Shown in pieces: positions 46,596 through 57,345 of a stretch of 64,000 bases of DNA. The translations under genes were made by a program, and so were the position numbers. The stretch is taken from NCBI GenBank assembly GCA_036873135.1, contig JAPTYO010000002.1, forward strand, positions 49,594,204 through 49,658,203, given 5' to 3'. The notes beneath the pieces are model-generated. The model worked only from the letters and a program-made list of their open reading frames with translations. It had not been told where the DNA came from and made no database searches. The first letter of the stretch is position 1. Each line of letters opens with the position of its first letter. The stretch is from Clarkia xantiana subsp. parviflora (taxonomy: Eukaryota; Streptophyta; Magnoliopsida; Myrtales; Onagraceae).

Positions 46596-49087
46596 AATCT
46601 CATATGAGTTTATTGTGGTTCTCCCTAGGATCCCGTTGTAAGCTCCCAAGTTTTCCACTACCAAAAAGTTCACGTTAATCCTCAGCTGTGTCCACCCTTG
46701 TCCCAGTGTTGCTGGTAGAGTTATCATGCCTAGAGGGTAACTTCTCACCCCTGAGAATCCAACTAGAGGAAGGTTCACCGGTTTGATATATGCCTTGGTT
46801 TTCCCTATCTCTTCAAGCACGTGCATTTGCAGTATATCTGCCAAACTTCCTCCATCAACAAGTATTCTTTTCACATCGTAGTTGTCAATGTCCATTGTTA
46901 TCACTAAGGCATCGTCATGTGGGAAGACGATATGGCTCTTGTCCTTCTTAGAGAATTCAATTACCATTTCCTTTTCTTCCCTTGGCCTCTTTCTCCACTT
47001 TGTTTTTGCATCTATTCAAGAGGCATACACCTCTCTTGCATTTGCTGTTGATCCGCCCGCCCCGATTCCGCCGTGTATCATGTTGATTGTTCCCATTTTT
47101 GTGGGTAAGGGATTGTAATCAACCTTCTCCTTTCCTTTGTCCTTTTGCATTGGCCTTGCGGGTGCACTGCTGCCCCCGTGATCCACGAATTGCTTCAATT
47201 CTCCCCTTTGCAGTGCATTGTTTATGCTCAACTTTAGACTGAAGCATTCGTTTGTGTCATGGCCATGCGCTTCATGGTTTTCACACCATTTTTCCTTTTC
47301 AGTCCCAACCATAGGGGCTCTCCACCTTGCTGGGGGTGTCCATATCTTCAAGTTCCTCACTTCTCTTAATACAACTGCCGGGGTTGCATTCAACGGTATG
47401 AACTTGATGACATTGATTTCCCTTGTTCTCAGCTGCTCACCTGTATGATTTCTTGGCTGGGGCGGACGCCAGTCTTGTTGTCTAATGGGCTTGGGGGAAC
47501 TTAGGTGGTTTTCTTCTGTTTGGCTTTGCGTTCTCTTCCTTGGTGGCCTGAATCTTTGCCCTCTTGCCCATTCTGTGCCTTTCCAGGTCAATATGGGTTT
47601 TCACCCTCGTTGCGAGCTCCTCCAGTGTGCTGGCGGACTTTTTAGCCATCTTTTCTGCCAAGGTTGATCCAAAGCGTCCAAGGTTTCTTATGAAATCCCT
47701 TATGATCTCACCCTCAGTTATGCCCCCTTGTATATCAGCCAGGTTCTGGTTGAACCTAATGTAGTAGTTTTCTAGCGTCTCCTCATGTTCTTGCTTCACA
47801 TCATCAAGTGAACTTGTTCCCTTGAGTAGCTTTCTTTCTCCCAAGTAACGTTGGAGGAACTTAGCTTTCAGCTGTGCTCATGAATGGATGCTCTCCGTTG
47901 GTAGGCTGAAGAACCATTGCGATGCTACCCCTGATAGCGTATTTGGGAACAATAGCGCCTTGTAGCGGTCATCTGTTGTCCTACCCAAGAGGGAGGCCTC
48001 ATGTTGCTGGATGTGCTCCAAGGGGTTAGTCTTGCCGTTATACTTTTCTATCTTTATCAAGTGCAACGCATCCGGCACTTTGTTGTTCTCCAACTCCCTT
48101 GTGAAGGGGTGATTTGTGCTATCACTCTGCCAGTGCAATCCATATGTTTTGGGTCCATTCATCTTCTTCGCATTCATTGCCTCTATGTCCCCTGAGTTAG
48201 CATCACTGCTGATGGGCTATAGTTCCTTTGAGGTCCATCATAGCATATAACCGGGCTCGCAGGGACTCCCTGTCCGTGATGATAAGGACTGTACGTGTAA
48301 CGTGGGTATCCCTGTGGGGTGGATGCTGGAACTCTTGCCTCCTTGGGTGTTGTGGTTGTGCATTGTCCCTCAATGGGGTGTATGTCCATGCCCCTTGGGG
48401 TGCTTGAGGTTTCATTGGAGGGACGAAATGCTGCCTATCTCTCGGAGGTGGTACTTGCTCGTTTTTGCCTTGACTTTCACGCTGCCCAGTTGGAGGGTGC
48501 GTGTGTTGTTCTTCTTCTGAAAACTGCTCTTCCTGATGATAGTGCTCTCCTTGTGGGTGTTCATTCGCCTGCGGGTGTTGCTCCGCTTGTGCATACTGTC
48601 TTTCTTGCCTGTTTCTCACAACCTCTCTATATGCTAAAAGCTCATCTAGTGCGTTCATGAATCCTGGGGTCACTGATGGTGCTCCCTGCGAATGCACAGG
48701 CCTTGTATTAGTGGTGTGAGCCCGGTTATTGTTTCCTTGTGCTGGCATGCCGTAAGGATACTCTTAAGGACGCTCTTCATAGTGGTTCCCCTGCGGGGGT
48801 GCCGTATATTGTTATCCTTGAGACGGTACCCCCTGTCGTACCCCCTGCTCCTGTGGTTGCCGAATTACAGGAGTCGAGGCAGTGGAGGACTCGGCCCCAG
48901 CTGGGCGTGATGGTCCCTCTTGATTTTTTACTTGTGGAGCTTGGGGTGTTGCTTTATGCGCAGGGAGTACAGGTTGCCCCTGAGGAGTGGGTTGTCTTGC
49001 CGGGGGTACGGGCTGTTTTCTCTGATTGTTTGGTTGCCTACCGTCCCCCGGTGGACGGTCGTCTCTTGATGGCAGGCTGTTAGTCAT
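46596..49087 (-). pseudogene. gag: Gag and protease region of D (frameshifted)
   Basis: ATG at 49087, 32 bases past the primer site. A Pro/Gln-rich N-terminus (49087-48200, at least one frameshift and His/Glu/Gln-rich repeats) is followed by the gag core (NPLEHIQQHEASLLGRTTDD, QWFFSLP, then a stop near 47879), ENYYIRFNQNLADI, a CHHC-like knuckle (WCENHEAHGHDTNEC), GTINMIHGG, and the protease with VDGGSLADIL near 46850. The frame ends at the C insertion and resumes at 35158. Confidence 0.85.
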
Positions 49088-49118
49088 AGATCGTGTGATT
49101 GCCAGACTTTTCTATTTG

Positions 49119-49137
49119 AAACCCACGGACGGTGCCA
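49119..49137 (-). promoter_or_regulatory. Primer-binding site of D
   Basis: Minus-strand TGGCACCGTCCGTGGGTTT, close to C's primer site. Confidence 0.65.
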
Positions 49138-49139
49138 AG

Positions 49140-50039
49140 TGTTAAGACGTTTTCCTCGGGTTGGTGATTTTCTGACCCAAGTGACACCTCTTTCGGGTAT
49201 TTCGCTCTTTTCCTTGATCTGCTTAGCTTGATTCTCCGATCCTTAGCTTCACTCCTTATAGACCTGCATAAGGGGCAGTACTGAGCACGGAGAGGGGGGG
49301 AGGTGGCGCTCAGTGAACCCTCTCCGATGCCTAAATGAGTTCGGGTTCTAGAGAGAGAAAATACTAGAGAGAAGACAGAGCTAAGCATGTAAAGATGTAA
49401 ACTTTTCCAAATGAATAGAACTTGCGAAGTATATATAGGCTATGGGGGGATTAAGGTGGCTTTATGAAACCGTTAATCCCTAAACGTACTTTATTAACAC
49501 ATAACAGCAAGATTAAAACCTCTAAAGACACGGAGAGGTGGGTGAAAAAGTCTAAGTGTGGGTCTAGTAACATGGATGTCGGGACCCTTGGGATCGGACG
49601 GAAAATTCGACCCCTAAGGTTCCCGAACCCTCCTAGGAGAGGTCGGGTGAGGCCACCCGATTCCTCCTAGGGGAGATCGGGTTGGCCCACCCGATCCAGA
49701 TCGGGCCGGCTAGCCCGATCTCACCTAGGTGAGACCGATGGACCGGTCCGGACAAATATTTTCGCCTCGTCCGAGCCGTTCGCGTTCGAGTGAGGTATTC
49801 GGGTCCAAGTTTCGATTTACAATCGTGAGCGGGGTGATCAAAATAAGACAATCCGAAGGGAGACGGGTTCAAATTGGGCGTATATCCATCAGGGGCAACT
49901 CCACATGAATGAGTTGAGTACTCAACTATAACATGGTGAACATCCCTGCTGCGGGGGAAACTCCATGTCGAAAAGGGCCTCGTCCCGCGACTCATACGAT
50001 ATGAATACATATCTATTATCAGACACCCATCGGTTACAT
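49140..50039 (-). repeat. 5' LTR of D
   Basis: The U5 end is firm (CTTAACA before the primer site, at 49140). The U3 end is my best guess at TGTAACCGATGG (50039). It has a minus-strand TATA box (about 49430-49437) and a hairpin element at 49263-49330. U3 is rich in GATCGGG and CCCGATC repeats. Confidence 0.65.
49263..49330 (-). promoter_or_regulatory. Conserved LTR hairpin element, D
   Basis: On minus: GCATCGGAGAGGG, perfect 7-bp stem ACTGAGC/GCTCAGT around a C-rich loop, then CCCCTTATGCAGG. The flanks equal those of C but the stem sequence is different. Confidence 0.58.
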
Positions 50040-51058
50040 GTCAGAGGCCTAACACCTTGCGATTAAAGGGGATAATGCGCCTACGGCTTGAACAACTATA
50101 TATATATATCATTTCAATGGTCATAGGTAACGTTAACGAATAACCTACTGCGAATAAATTAAATCTCAACGACATAGTGGGTAAGAATACACAACCACTA
50201 TCTACTCAACGCAAAGCGAATAAGAACTTCGACCAACAAGCTCCCACGATCAATACGGGAAGTATCTCTCTACTACACATTCAATGCTCTGAATACTTAT
50301 CTATTGCTATACATGAGTACCCATGCTAATATCAACACTTACACTTGTGTTTGTTCAATGTTAATGCTCCCTTGCATGCGATTGCCACACACTTAGGCGT
50401 GCATATATATATTCATATAGTCCCTCACAGTTAACTGCATACACAGGTATCCATGCTTGCGATGTATCCGCAATCACCATGCTTATACCTGCATGTGTCC
50501 AACACTTATACATTCATGTCCATATCTATACTACTCGTAGGGACTCGTGCATGCACGCTCATCATGTTTATTATACGCATCCGCAAAGACGTTCATATCC
50601 ACGATTATATCAACGCTAGCATACACTTATGCGTATATACTCTTTCATACTGCCACATTCCAACATATACATGACATATCTTTATTGTTACAACCCGGTT
50701 GAATATATACTTGGACTCATGTCATTGTACGTGCATTTCCATGATTACATCACTAATCTCATGTCATTACATATCGCACGTCCGCTACATGCACGCGTAT
50801 GTTCACACACATGTCAGCACTTACATCCATGCTACGTACATACACTCACATATTACACACGTGTTTATTCTATATATATTCGCTGCACTAACCATGTCAG
50901 CGGTTATACTCTCATTTATCGAGAAGAGGAAGGAAAGACGACATCAAGGACCACGCGCCGACATGCAGTAAATTCGCCATGAGGTAACTCCCGAACCTAA
51001 ATCGGACGTCTATCCTATCGTAAAATAGAGTCAAGTAAGGGTTAAGCCATTATTTGAC
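50040..51058. other. Unassigned stretch
   Basis: Rich in CAT/CAC/TAC words and TATATA, with short ORFs on plus (for example 50629-50982) that look compositional. No domain, LTR or array recognised. It may be interior sequence of the element whose LTR starts at 51070. Confidence 0.4.
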
Positions 51059-51069
51059 TCGGGGGCAAA
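51059..51069 (+). promoter_or_regulatory. Polypurine-like tract before the 51-kb LTR
   Basis: TCGGGGGCAAA, nearly the tract of C, followed by TTATGGATATCC where TG would be expected. Confidence 0.5.
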
Positions 51070-51666
51070 TTATGGATATCCGCCTGATTCGGGTTCATTT
51101 TACATTCAGGTCTCGTTAACACGTCATACCCACTAACGGCTTACAAACGCTTATTCACGGGTTAGAACGGTCCGAATGCGTGACACGCACGTATTCGGGC
51201 CGTGACCCGTCTGGATTGTGCAAACAATCCGGAGGTGTCCGGATTTTCAAGGACAATCCGAAGTCCGTATTATTGTCCCGAGACGCGCTTATCCCCACGT
51301 GTTTACACTATGTGCGAGTCTTCCATTTGCCAATTTAGATCAAGTCCACGCCCTTCACGTTTTCCTACTAAGCCGGGGTCGGAGTGCTTAAAACCGGGTT
51401 TGAGTCCAAGGTTCCCTATATATAGGAATCTTGGTCACCCATTTCATAACTTGAGCTGGCTTGGGAGCTCTCACTTATCACTAGCTTTATCTCTCTAAAA
51501 TTCTCATTTTTGCATCGGAGAGGGTTTATCGCACACCACCCCCCCTTCTGTGGTGTCGATACTGCCCCTTGTGCAGGTGTTAGGAGGCGCGCGCGCACAG
51601 ACACCTCAAGGCATACGCGCGCAGGCATAGCAAGGGATAATGCACCGACACTCCGGGACATTAACA
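51070..51666 (+). repeat. Gypsy-type LTR, third family
   Basis: About 600 bp between the purine tract and GACATTAACA. TATA box TATATATA at 51417-51424 and hairpin element at 51512-51577. Probably a 3' or solitary LTR; partner not found in the window, both ends approximate. Confidence 0.55.
51512..51577 (+). promoter_or_regulatory. Conserved LTR hairpin element, 51-kb LTR
   Basis: GCATCGGAGAGGG, then ATCG-C-ACACCAC pairing with GTGGTGTCGAT (11 bp with one bulged C), then CCCCTTGTGCAGG. Confidence 0.6.
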
Positions 51667-51719
51667 TCTTGACATACGAACAACCATACACAGGGACACT
51701 CAAACTTAGCCATTTTAAG

Positions 51720-51830
51720 GGCTTGTAACCCTCCGACACTCTGACTGTCCGAAAATCCGACCCTCCAACACTCCGACTGTCCGACACTCCGACATGCCGA
51801 CTTTCTGACACCCGTGAGCTGTGATAACTA
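51720..51830. repeat. Short CTCCGACACT-type tandem repeat
   Basis: About ten imperfect decamers mixing CCTCCGACA, CTCCGACTGT and CCGACACT. No other content. Confidence 0.65.
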
Positions 51831-51859
51831 CGCAACATCACCATGACCCGACACTATAC

Positions 51860-53226
51860 TCGAGTCAGGTCCCAAAAGATCCCATTTTGTGTCATGTAGT
51901 TCTGAAACGATGAAGACATGTACTTCTTGGCGTTATCGCTTCTCAACACACGCACATAGACATTAATTTGGATCTTCACTTCGGCACGAAATGAACAAAA
52001 TGAGTGAACAACTCAGATCAACTTTTCATAAAATATATCCAAGTCATTCGAGAAAAATCATACACAAAAGTAACGAAATATATAAACCCCGGTTTAGCCA
52101 CAACTGGAGGAGGTCCCCAAACATCAAAGTGAACAATCTCAAAAGCTGACCCGGATCGCTTATCGATCCTTGGAGGTAAGTTGGTACGATGATGATTTGC
52201 AAAAATACATGATTCGCAGTCTAGTTTGGAGACATGATGCAGTTTGGGACACAACTGCTTCAACACATTAAGAGAAGGATGTCCTAACCGACAATATTCA
52301 TCAAAAGGAGAATGAATACTAGCAAAGGCAACTGGTGTTGACGCCCAAGTATAAAAAATGTAGAGACCATCACAAAGAGTTCATTAGCCAATTATCTGTT
52401 TCGTTACAAGATTTTCAACGAGACAATGATCAAGAAATAATGTAACACAACAATGAAGTTCTCTCGTGAGTTTGCCTACAAAAATTGGATTGAATGCAAA
52501 CTTGGGAAGGTGCAGTACAGATGACAATGTAATAGTTGAAATGAGATTAACCATACAAGATCCCACTATCTCATAAGTTGATCCATCAGCAGTTACAGGA
52601 GACGCTGCTTTATGTAATTGAAGATCATGAAAAAACTTTAGGATTACCCGTCATATGATATGTGGCACCAGAATCAAGTACCATTTATTCATAGAGGATA
52701 AAATACTTAATTTTCTTAATTCGGCAAGAGTAGTTACTGAACTGGGTACCATCTTGTATTTGGGAATCTAACCAAATTAAACAACTTAACCAAATTAATC
52801 AAGAAACCAGTCCACTATCAATCAGACCGCATCAAACATATCAAACCGCAACAAAGGAACAAGACAGCATCAAAAGAGCCAGACTGCAGCGCTGAACCAG
52901 ACCGGAGAAGTTAAATTGAACCCCAGCAATTAAACTAAACCGTAGCAATTAAACAAACCACATCAACTAAACCGAACCGCAGAATCAAACCGGACCACAA
53001 TAATCAAACCGGATAGCTATAATTAAACGAGATCAGATTAACCAGACCTGAACAGAAACCCAACAGCAGCCGCACTTACAAAACCTACACTGACAGCCAC
53101 GAATCTAACCACGCTCAGTCTCCAATCACCGGAGCTAACCCCACAGATGCTCCGGAAACACCAATACGACACCAGAAGCCGAACGTCGGACCAGAAAATC
53201 TAGGGACGGACCGTCATGCGCCAGCA
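51860..53226 (-). mobile_element. Copia element H, copy 1 (partial)
   Basis: From right to left: leader or gag-side sequence with repeated AAACCGCA-type words, protease C-terminal part (LSSVLHLPKFAFN), the pre-integrase CESC motif, integrase start (EIVHFDVWGPP), then LRSDN. Frames are broken. It ends at 53226, where similarity to copy 2 stops, and has no LTR. Confidence 0.75.
52018..52266 (-). pseudogene. Integrase N-terminal fragment of H copy 1
   Basis: An 82-codon open stretch with HHVSKLDCESC, then HFDVWGPP (first catalytic Asp context) and FVTFVYDFSRMTW. The next D context (RSDNAKKY) follows out of frame near 51905. Confidence 0.8.
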
Positions 53227-53459
53227 CGTACATGCATGCGCATCACGCTCTGGAATTATAACAAGTAGCAGACTCTATGCATATAACTTGCATCAACAAT
53301 ACAAGCTATTATGCTAAACACAACAAGCGGCCTATATTATACTCCACCAACACGTCAACAACGAGCAAAAAAACGCTCTTTGTCTCGGCATATATTTCGT
53401 TTATTACGAATAGCCTCAATAACATATTACATCCTGGAAATTTCACCAAGGATTGTCTA

Positions 53460-53930
53460 TCAGTAACATGGCACGACATCCCCAGCTCGGGGGCAGCCCC
53501 ATGATTACAACGACCATTCCTTGGGTTTTTTAAAAACAAGATGCGGTCATCTACAACATGGTGCGACATCCTCTATACGAGGGCAACCCCACACAACATG
53601 GTGCGACGTCCTCTATATGAGGGCAACCCCATGGCATCTTACTGCGGACTATGAAACCCAGTAGAGATTACTAAACACCCGGGCGTGAGTTCACCCCCAC
53701 ATTGCATGGCGCGGCATATCTATATGAGGGCAACCCCATAGGAACCTACTACTAAACACAAGTAGCGTTCATTACTAAGCACCCGGGCGTGCGATCCTCT
53801 TTCCGAAGACAACCCCACACTGCATAGCGCGACATCCTCTATATGAGGGCAACCCTAGGGGAACCTACTACTAATCACAAGTAGCGTTCATTACTAAGCA
53901 CCCTTCTACGCCGACAGGAGCGTATCCTGA
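53460..53930. repeat. Tandem array of CGACATCCTCTATATGAGGG units
   Basis: About five irregular units of 40-125 bp, each with a GCGACATCCTCTATATGAGGG core that is partly self-complementary, followed by CAACCCCA. Later units also carry AAGTAGCGTTCATTACTAAG. Confidence 0.8.
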
Positions 53931-53969
53931 GATCATCCCTATACGCAATGCATCGAAAAACTCGCCAAA

Positions 53970-54760
53970 TCTACAAGTCGAGTCTTGTAAAACGTTACAT
54001 TGGATGTGAACAAGTAACGAAAATAAAACACATCCAAATTAACAAGTCGTGTCTTGCCAAAATGTCGACTTGGAAAGATCCTAGAGACTGTAAAAACTGC
54101 AAGTCGTGTAACGCGATCTTGTACAGCCCCTTGGAGTAACCATGTAGAGGTGTAGTAGAATCGCAAGGTAAGTACAGGAATAGCCAAGGAAAATATTGCC
54201 ACAACGCTACAGCGGTGGTGCCCAAGTAGCGGAATTAAAATACATCCAAATTGGCAAGTCGTGTCTTTCCACAACGTCGCCTTGGAATGGACCAAGAGAC
54301 GGTAAAAACTGCAAGTCATACAACGCGATCTTGTACAACCCCCTGGAATAACCGGGAAGAGGCGTAGTAGCATCGCAAGGTAAGTACATTAATTAGCCAG
54401 CGGAACGCCTTGCAACAACGCTATAGCGGGGGTGCCCAAAAAGCATAAAATAAAACACGCTCAAATTAGCAAGTAGTGTCTTGCCACAACGTTGCTTTGG
54501 AATGGCCCAAAAGACGGTAAAAACTACAAGGCGTATTGGACGACCTTTGTTCTGCCCCTTGGAATAACCAAGTGGAGGCACACTAGCATCGTAGGGTAAG
54601 TACATGGATTAGCCAGCGGAACGCCTTGCAAGAACGTTACGAGGGGTGTTCCCAGCTAATGGATGGAAAAACGCACTAAATCAACAAGTAGCGTCTTGTC
54701 ACAATGTCGCTTTAGAGTGGACTAAGAAACGGTAAAAACTAAAGTCTCGCCTTGTCGAGA
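53970..54760. repeat. Tandem array of about 215-bp units
   Basis: Four to five units sharing CAAGTCGTGTCTTGCCA, GACGGTAAAAACTGCAAG, CCCCTTGGAATAACCA and CATCGCAAGGTAAGTACA, at about 54041, 54254, 54469 and 54690, plus a partial one. 54780-54940 continues with shorter GTCTTGCGCATTACTAA repeats. Confidence 0.82.
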
Positions 54761-55317
54761 TGGAACTTCTACGTGTGAGTAAGGGTCTTGCGCATTACTA
54801 ACCATATATGCCAAGTACCGGGTGAAGGGTCTTGCGCATTACTAAAGATAAATGCCAAGTACTGGGTTAAAAGTCTTGTGCATTACTAACCATAAATGGC
54901 AAGTACCGGTTCAAAGTCTTGCGCGTTACTAAACCACAAAATAAGGCAAGCATACTACTAATCTATTCATCTTACACCCATACACTACACCATGCCTTGG
55001 GATAACCAAGAGAGGGGGGGGGGGGGGGGGCGCAACACAGGGACTTATGTCTCCTTCCACAACTACGTATACTACATCCAATCAGAGGACGAGTCTCAAC
55101 TCTGCTCTATAGTCCACACCATATGGACGAACGAGATAACAAAAGGTATGAGATATTCCAAATAAGTTATCATGTATTACTATCCATGACAGGTCTATAC
55201 GACATCGTCAAATAACAAGCATAAACATAGAAGGTTCAAAGGGACAACACCCAAACATAACATCAACCCAACACGGAAAGCAAAAACTATATACAAAGTC
55301 TGAAACACCAAAGACAG

Positions 55318-55602
55318 TCAACCTGAGGCCACGTCAGGTACATCAATATCTCCATATGGCTCAGCCATAACTTCGTCCTGAACAATAGACTCCACAACAA
55401 CGCTGACATCCCCATCAGCATCAAACACCACGTCAATGTGAGGAGCAGCCGTATCTCGGAGGCGTAGTGCCGCCACATGAAATGTGGAAAACTCACCAAA
55501 TATACCCAACTGATCGAAGGGAAAGTTAGGGGCAAGGGAGTATACCTTCTCGATAAAGTCATCGGGAAGTCTTAAAAGTGAACAATCATAGTGAGGTCCC
55601 AA
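55318..55602 (-). CDS. Orphan ORF, C-terminal part of an unknown protein
   Basis: 94 codons to a stop at 55318. The first few residues may belong to H copy 2 across the junction. Sequence core: LPDDFIEKVYSLAPNFPFDQ, then an acidic tail rich in Asp, Val and Glu (DGDVSVVVES, YGDIDVPDVASG). No family recognised. Its acidic C-terminus and codon-like composition make it more gene-like than its surroundings. Confidence 0.4.
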   Translation of the reverse strand: MGPHYDCSLLRLPDDFIEKVYSLAPNFPFDQLGIFGEFSTFHVAALRLRDTAAPHIDVVFDADGDVSVVVESIVQDEVMAEPYGDIDVPDVASG

Positions 55603-55862
55603 ACATCAGAGTGAACAATCTCAAAAGCTGACCCGGCTCGCTTATCGATCCATGGAGGTAAGTTGGTACGATGGTGTTTTGCAAACGTACATGATTCACA
55701 GTCTAGTTTGGAGACATGATGCAGTTTGGGACACAACTGCTTCAACACATTAAGAGAAGGATGTCCTAATCGACAATATTCATCAAAAGGAGAGTGAACA
55801 ATAGCACAAGCAACTAATGTTGACGCCCAAGTATTAAAAATGTAGAGACCATCACAAAGAGT

Positions 55863-56162
55863 TCATTTGCCAATAATCTGTTTCGTTATAAGATTTTCAA
55901 CGAGACAATGATCAGGAAAGAATATAACACAATTAAGTTCTCTCGTGAGTTTGCCTACAGAAATCAGATTGAATGCAAACTTGGGAAGGTGTAGCACAGA
56001 TGACAATGTAATAGTTAAACTGAGATTAACCATACCAGATCCCACTATCTCATAAGTTGATCCATCAGCAGTTACAGGAGACGTTTCTTTATGTAATTGA
56101 GGATCATGAAAAACCTTAGGATTACCCGTCATATGATATGTGACACCAGAATCAAGTACCAT
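55863..56162 (-). pseudogene. Copia protease fragment of H copy 2
   Basis: A 99-codon open stretch beginning MVLDSGVTYHMTG (DSG active site and HMTG), followed by VGSGMVNLSLTITLSSVLHLP and ending near KQIIGK. Typical Copia protease order. The frame breaks after it. Confidence 0.85.
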
Positions 56163-56919
56163 TTATTCGAAGAGGATAAAAGACATAATTTTCTTAATTC
56201 GGCAAGAGTAGTTACTGAACTGGGTACCATCTTGTATTAGAGAATCAAATTAAAGAACTTAACCAAATTAATCAAGAAAACAGGCCACTATCAATCAGAC
56301 CACATCAAACAAATCAAACCGCAGCAAACGAACCAGACAGCAACAAGGTTTCCTTTATTTTGTCCGAGCGAGGATCTGAACGGAGAACAAGACTGCAGCG
56401 CTGAACCAGACCGCAGAAGTTAAGCTGAACCGCAACAATTAAACTGAATCGTAGAAATTAAACCAAACCACAGCAACTAAACCGAACCGCAGAATCAAAC
56501 CAGACCACAATAATCAAATCGGAGAACTATAATTAAACCAGATCAGATTAACCAGACCTGAACAGAAACCCAACAGCAGTCGCGCTAACAAAACCTAACC
56601 TGATAGCCACGAATTTGACCACGCGCAGTCGCCAATCACCGTAGCTAACCCCACGGATGCACCAGAAACACCAATACGACACCAGAAACCGAACGTCGGG
56701 CCGTAAAATCCAGGGACGGGCCGTCATGCGCCGACGCATTACAAATGTCACAGTCGATGACAGCGGCGTGTGAGACGCGCACACCTCCCTTTTCACCACA
56801 AGAGAACAGCGGATGGCCAGAATCGGTCGTCTGAATCTCTTGGTGGCGGCTGAGAGAAAACACCGTCACTGCTACAGGTGACCCACGAACCCTCTCTCAC
56901 AAATCAAACCCTAAATCTA

Positions 56920-56932
56920 GGCTCTGTTACCA
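56920..56932 (-). promoter_or_regulatory. Primer-binding site of H
   Basis: Minus-strand TGGTAACAGAGCC, close to the usual tRNA-iMet site of Copia elements. Confidence 0.75.
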
Positions 56933-57122
56933 TGTTAGAATCAGCATCGGGCCGAGTCAAGCCCAACAGGCCAGCAGAGAGCAATCATATATGCAAGTGA
57001 GATTCCATCCTTAAACCAATTAGTGATAGGAGGAAGTGGCCCACTTGCTTATATACTACTCGATTATACATATACCAACATGTGTGGTACTCCAAACTTA
57101 CGGTGGAGTGTCTATTTTAACA
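56933..57122 (-). repeat. 5' LTR of H (190 bp)
   Basis: Plus-strand ends TGTTAGAATC and TATTTTAACA. Very short for an LTR, but ends, primer site and neighbouring gag homology agree. A TATATA-like motif lies near 57052. The flank TTAAG may be the target duplicate. Confidence 0.7.
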
Positions 57123-57345
57123 TTAAGGTTGAAAAGATCAACCCTGCTGCTTTCCTATCCTTGCGAGTCCTTTCGTCGTCTAGGGAGAGTGGACTACCAT
57201 ATTCATCCGTCATCATCCTATCACCATTCGGATTGAAACAATCCTGAACCTATGCAATAGAGATGATCTTCCACGCATATTCTCTACATTCATCATATCT
57301 CATTCCACCAAGATCGTAAGGAACATAGAATTGCACTCTATCTTC
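57123..57345 (-). pseudogene. gag: Gag remnant of I1
   Basis: Minus-strand pieces VQFYVPYDLGGMRYDE and RTRKDRKAAGLIFSTL correspond to the starts of the G and J gag genes. Several stops. Confidence 0.65.

Larger units (their letters stand above)
46596..50039 (-). mobile_element. Gypsy-type retrotransposon D, 5' half
   Basis: Minus-strand element with a 5' LTR (49140 to about 50039), primer site, decayed gag, and protease region split by C. Its pol beyond the protease-RT linker is missing (truncated at 34932). Protein order and motifs (GTINMIHGG, DGGS, GRTTIN) are those of A and C, but it is a distinct family. Confidence 0.8.
53227..55595. other. Unidentified segment X between the two H copies
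   Basis: 2.4 kb unrelated to H. It holds a minus-strand ORF end at 55318-55602, then on the same strand a long region of tandem arrays and an A/T-rich tail at 53270-53460 resembling a transcript 3' end. A run of 17 G lies at 55014-55030. It could be the 3' part of another element or a captured gene end. Confidence 0.5.
55596..57122 (-). mobile_element. Copia element H, copy 2 with 5' LTR
   Basis: Minus strand: LTR 56933-57122, primer site, about 770 bp of leader or gag-side sequence with AACCGCAGAATCAAACC-type repeats, protease and pre-integrase region, then an abrupt end at 55596 in a sequence still present in copy 1. It lies within the gag region of I1. Confidence 0.78.

Noticed and set aside
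55014..55030. Run of 17 G, and the 15 C run at 60814
   Set aside because: Simple homopolymers, likely slippage and of doubtful sequencing accuracy. No further structure.
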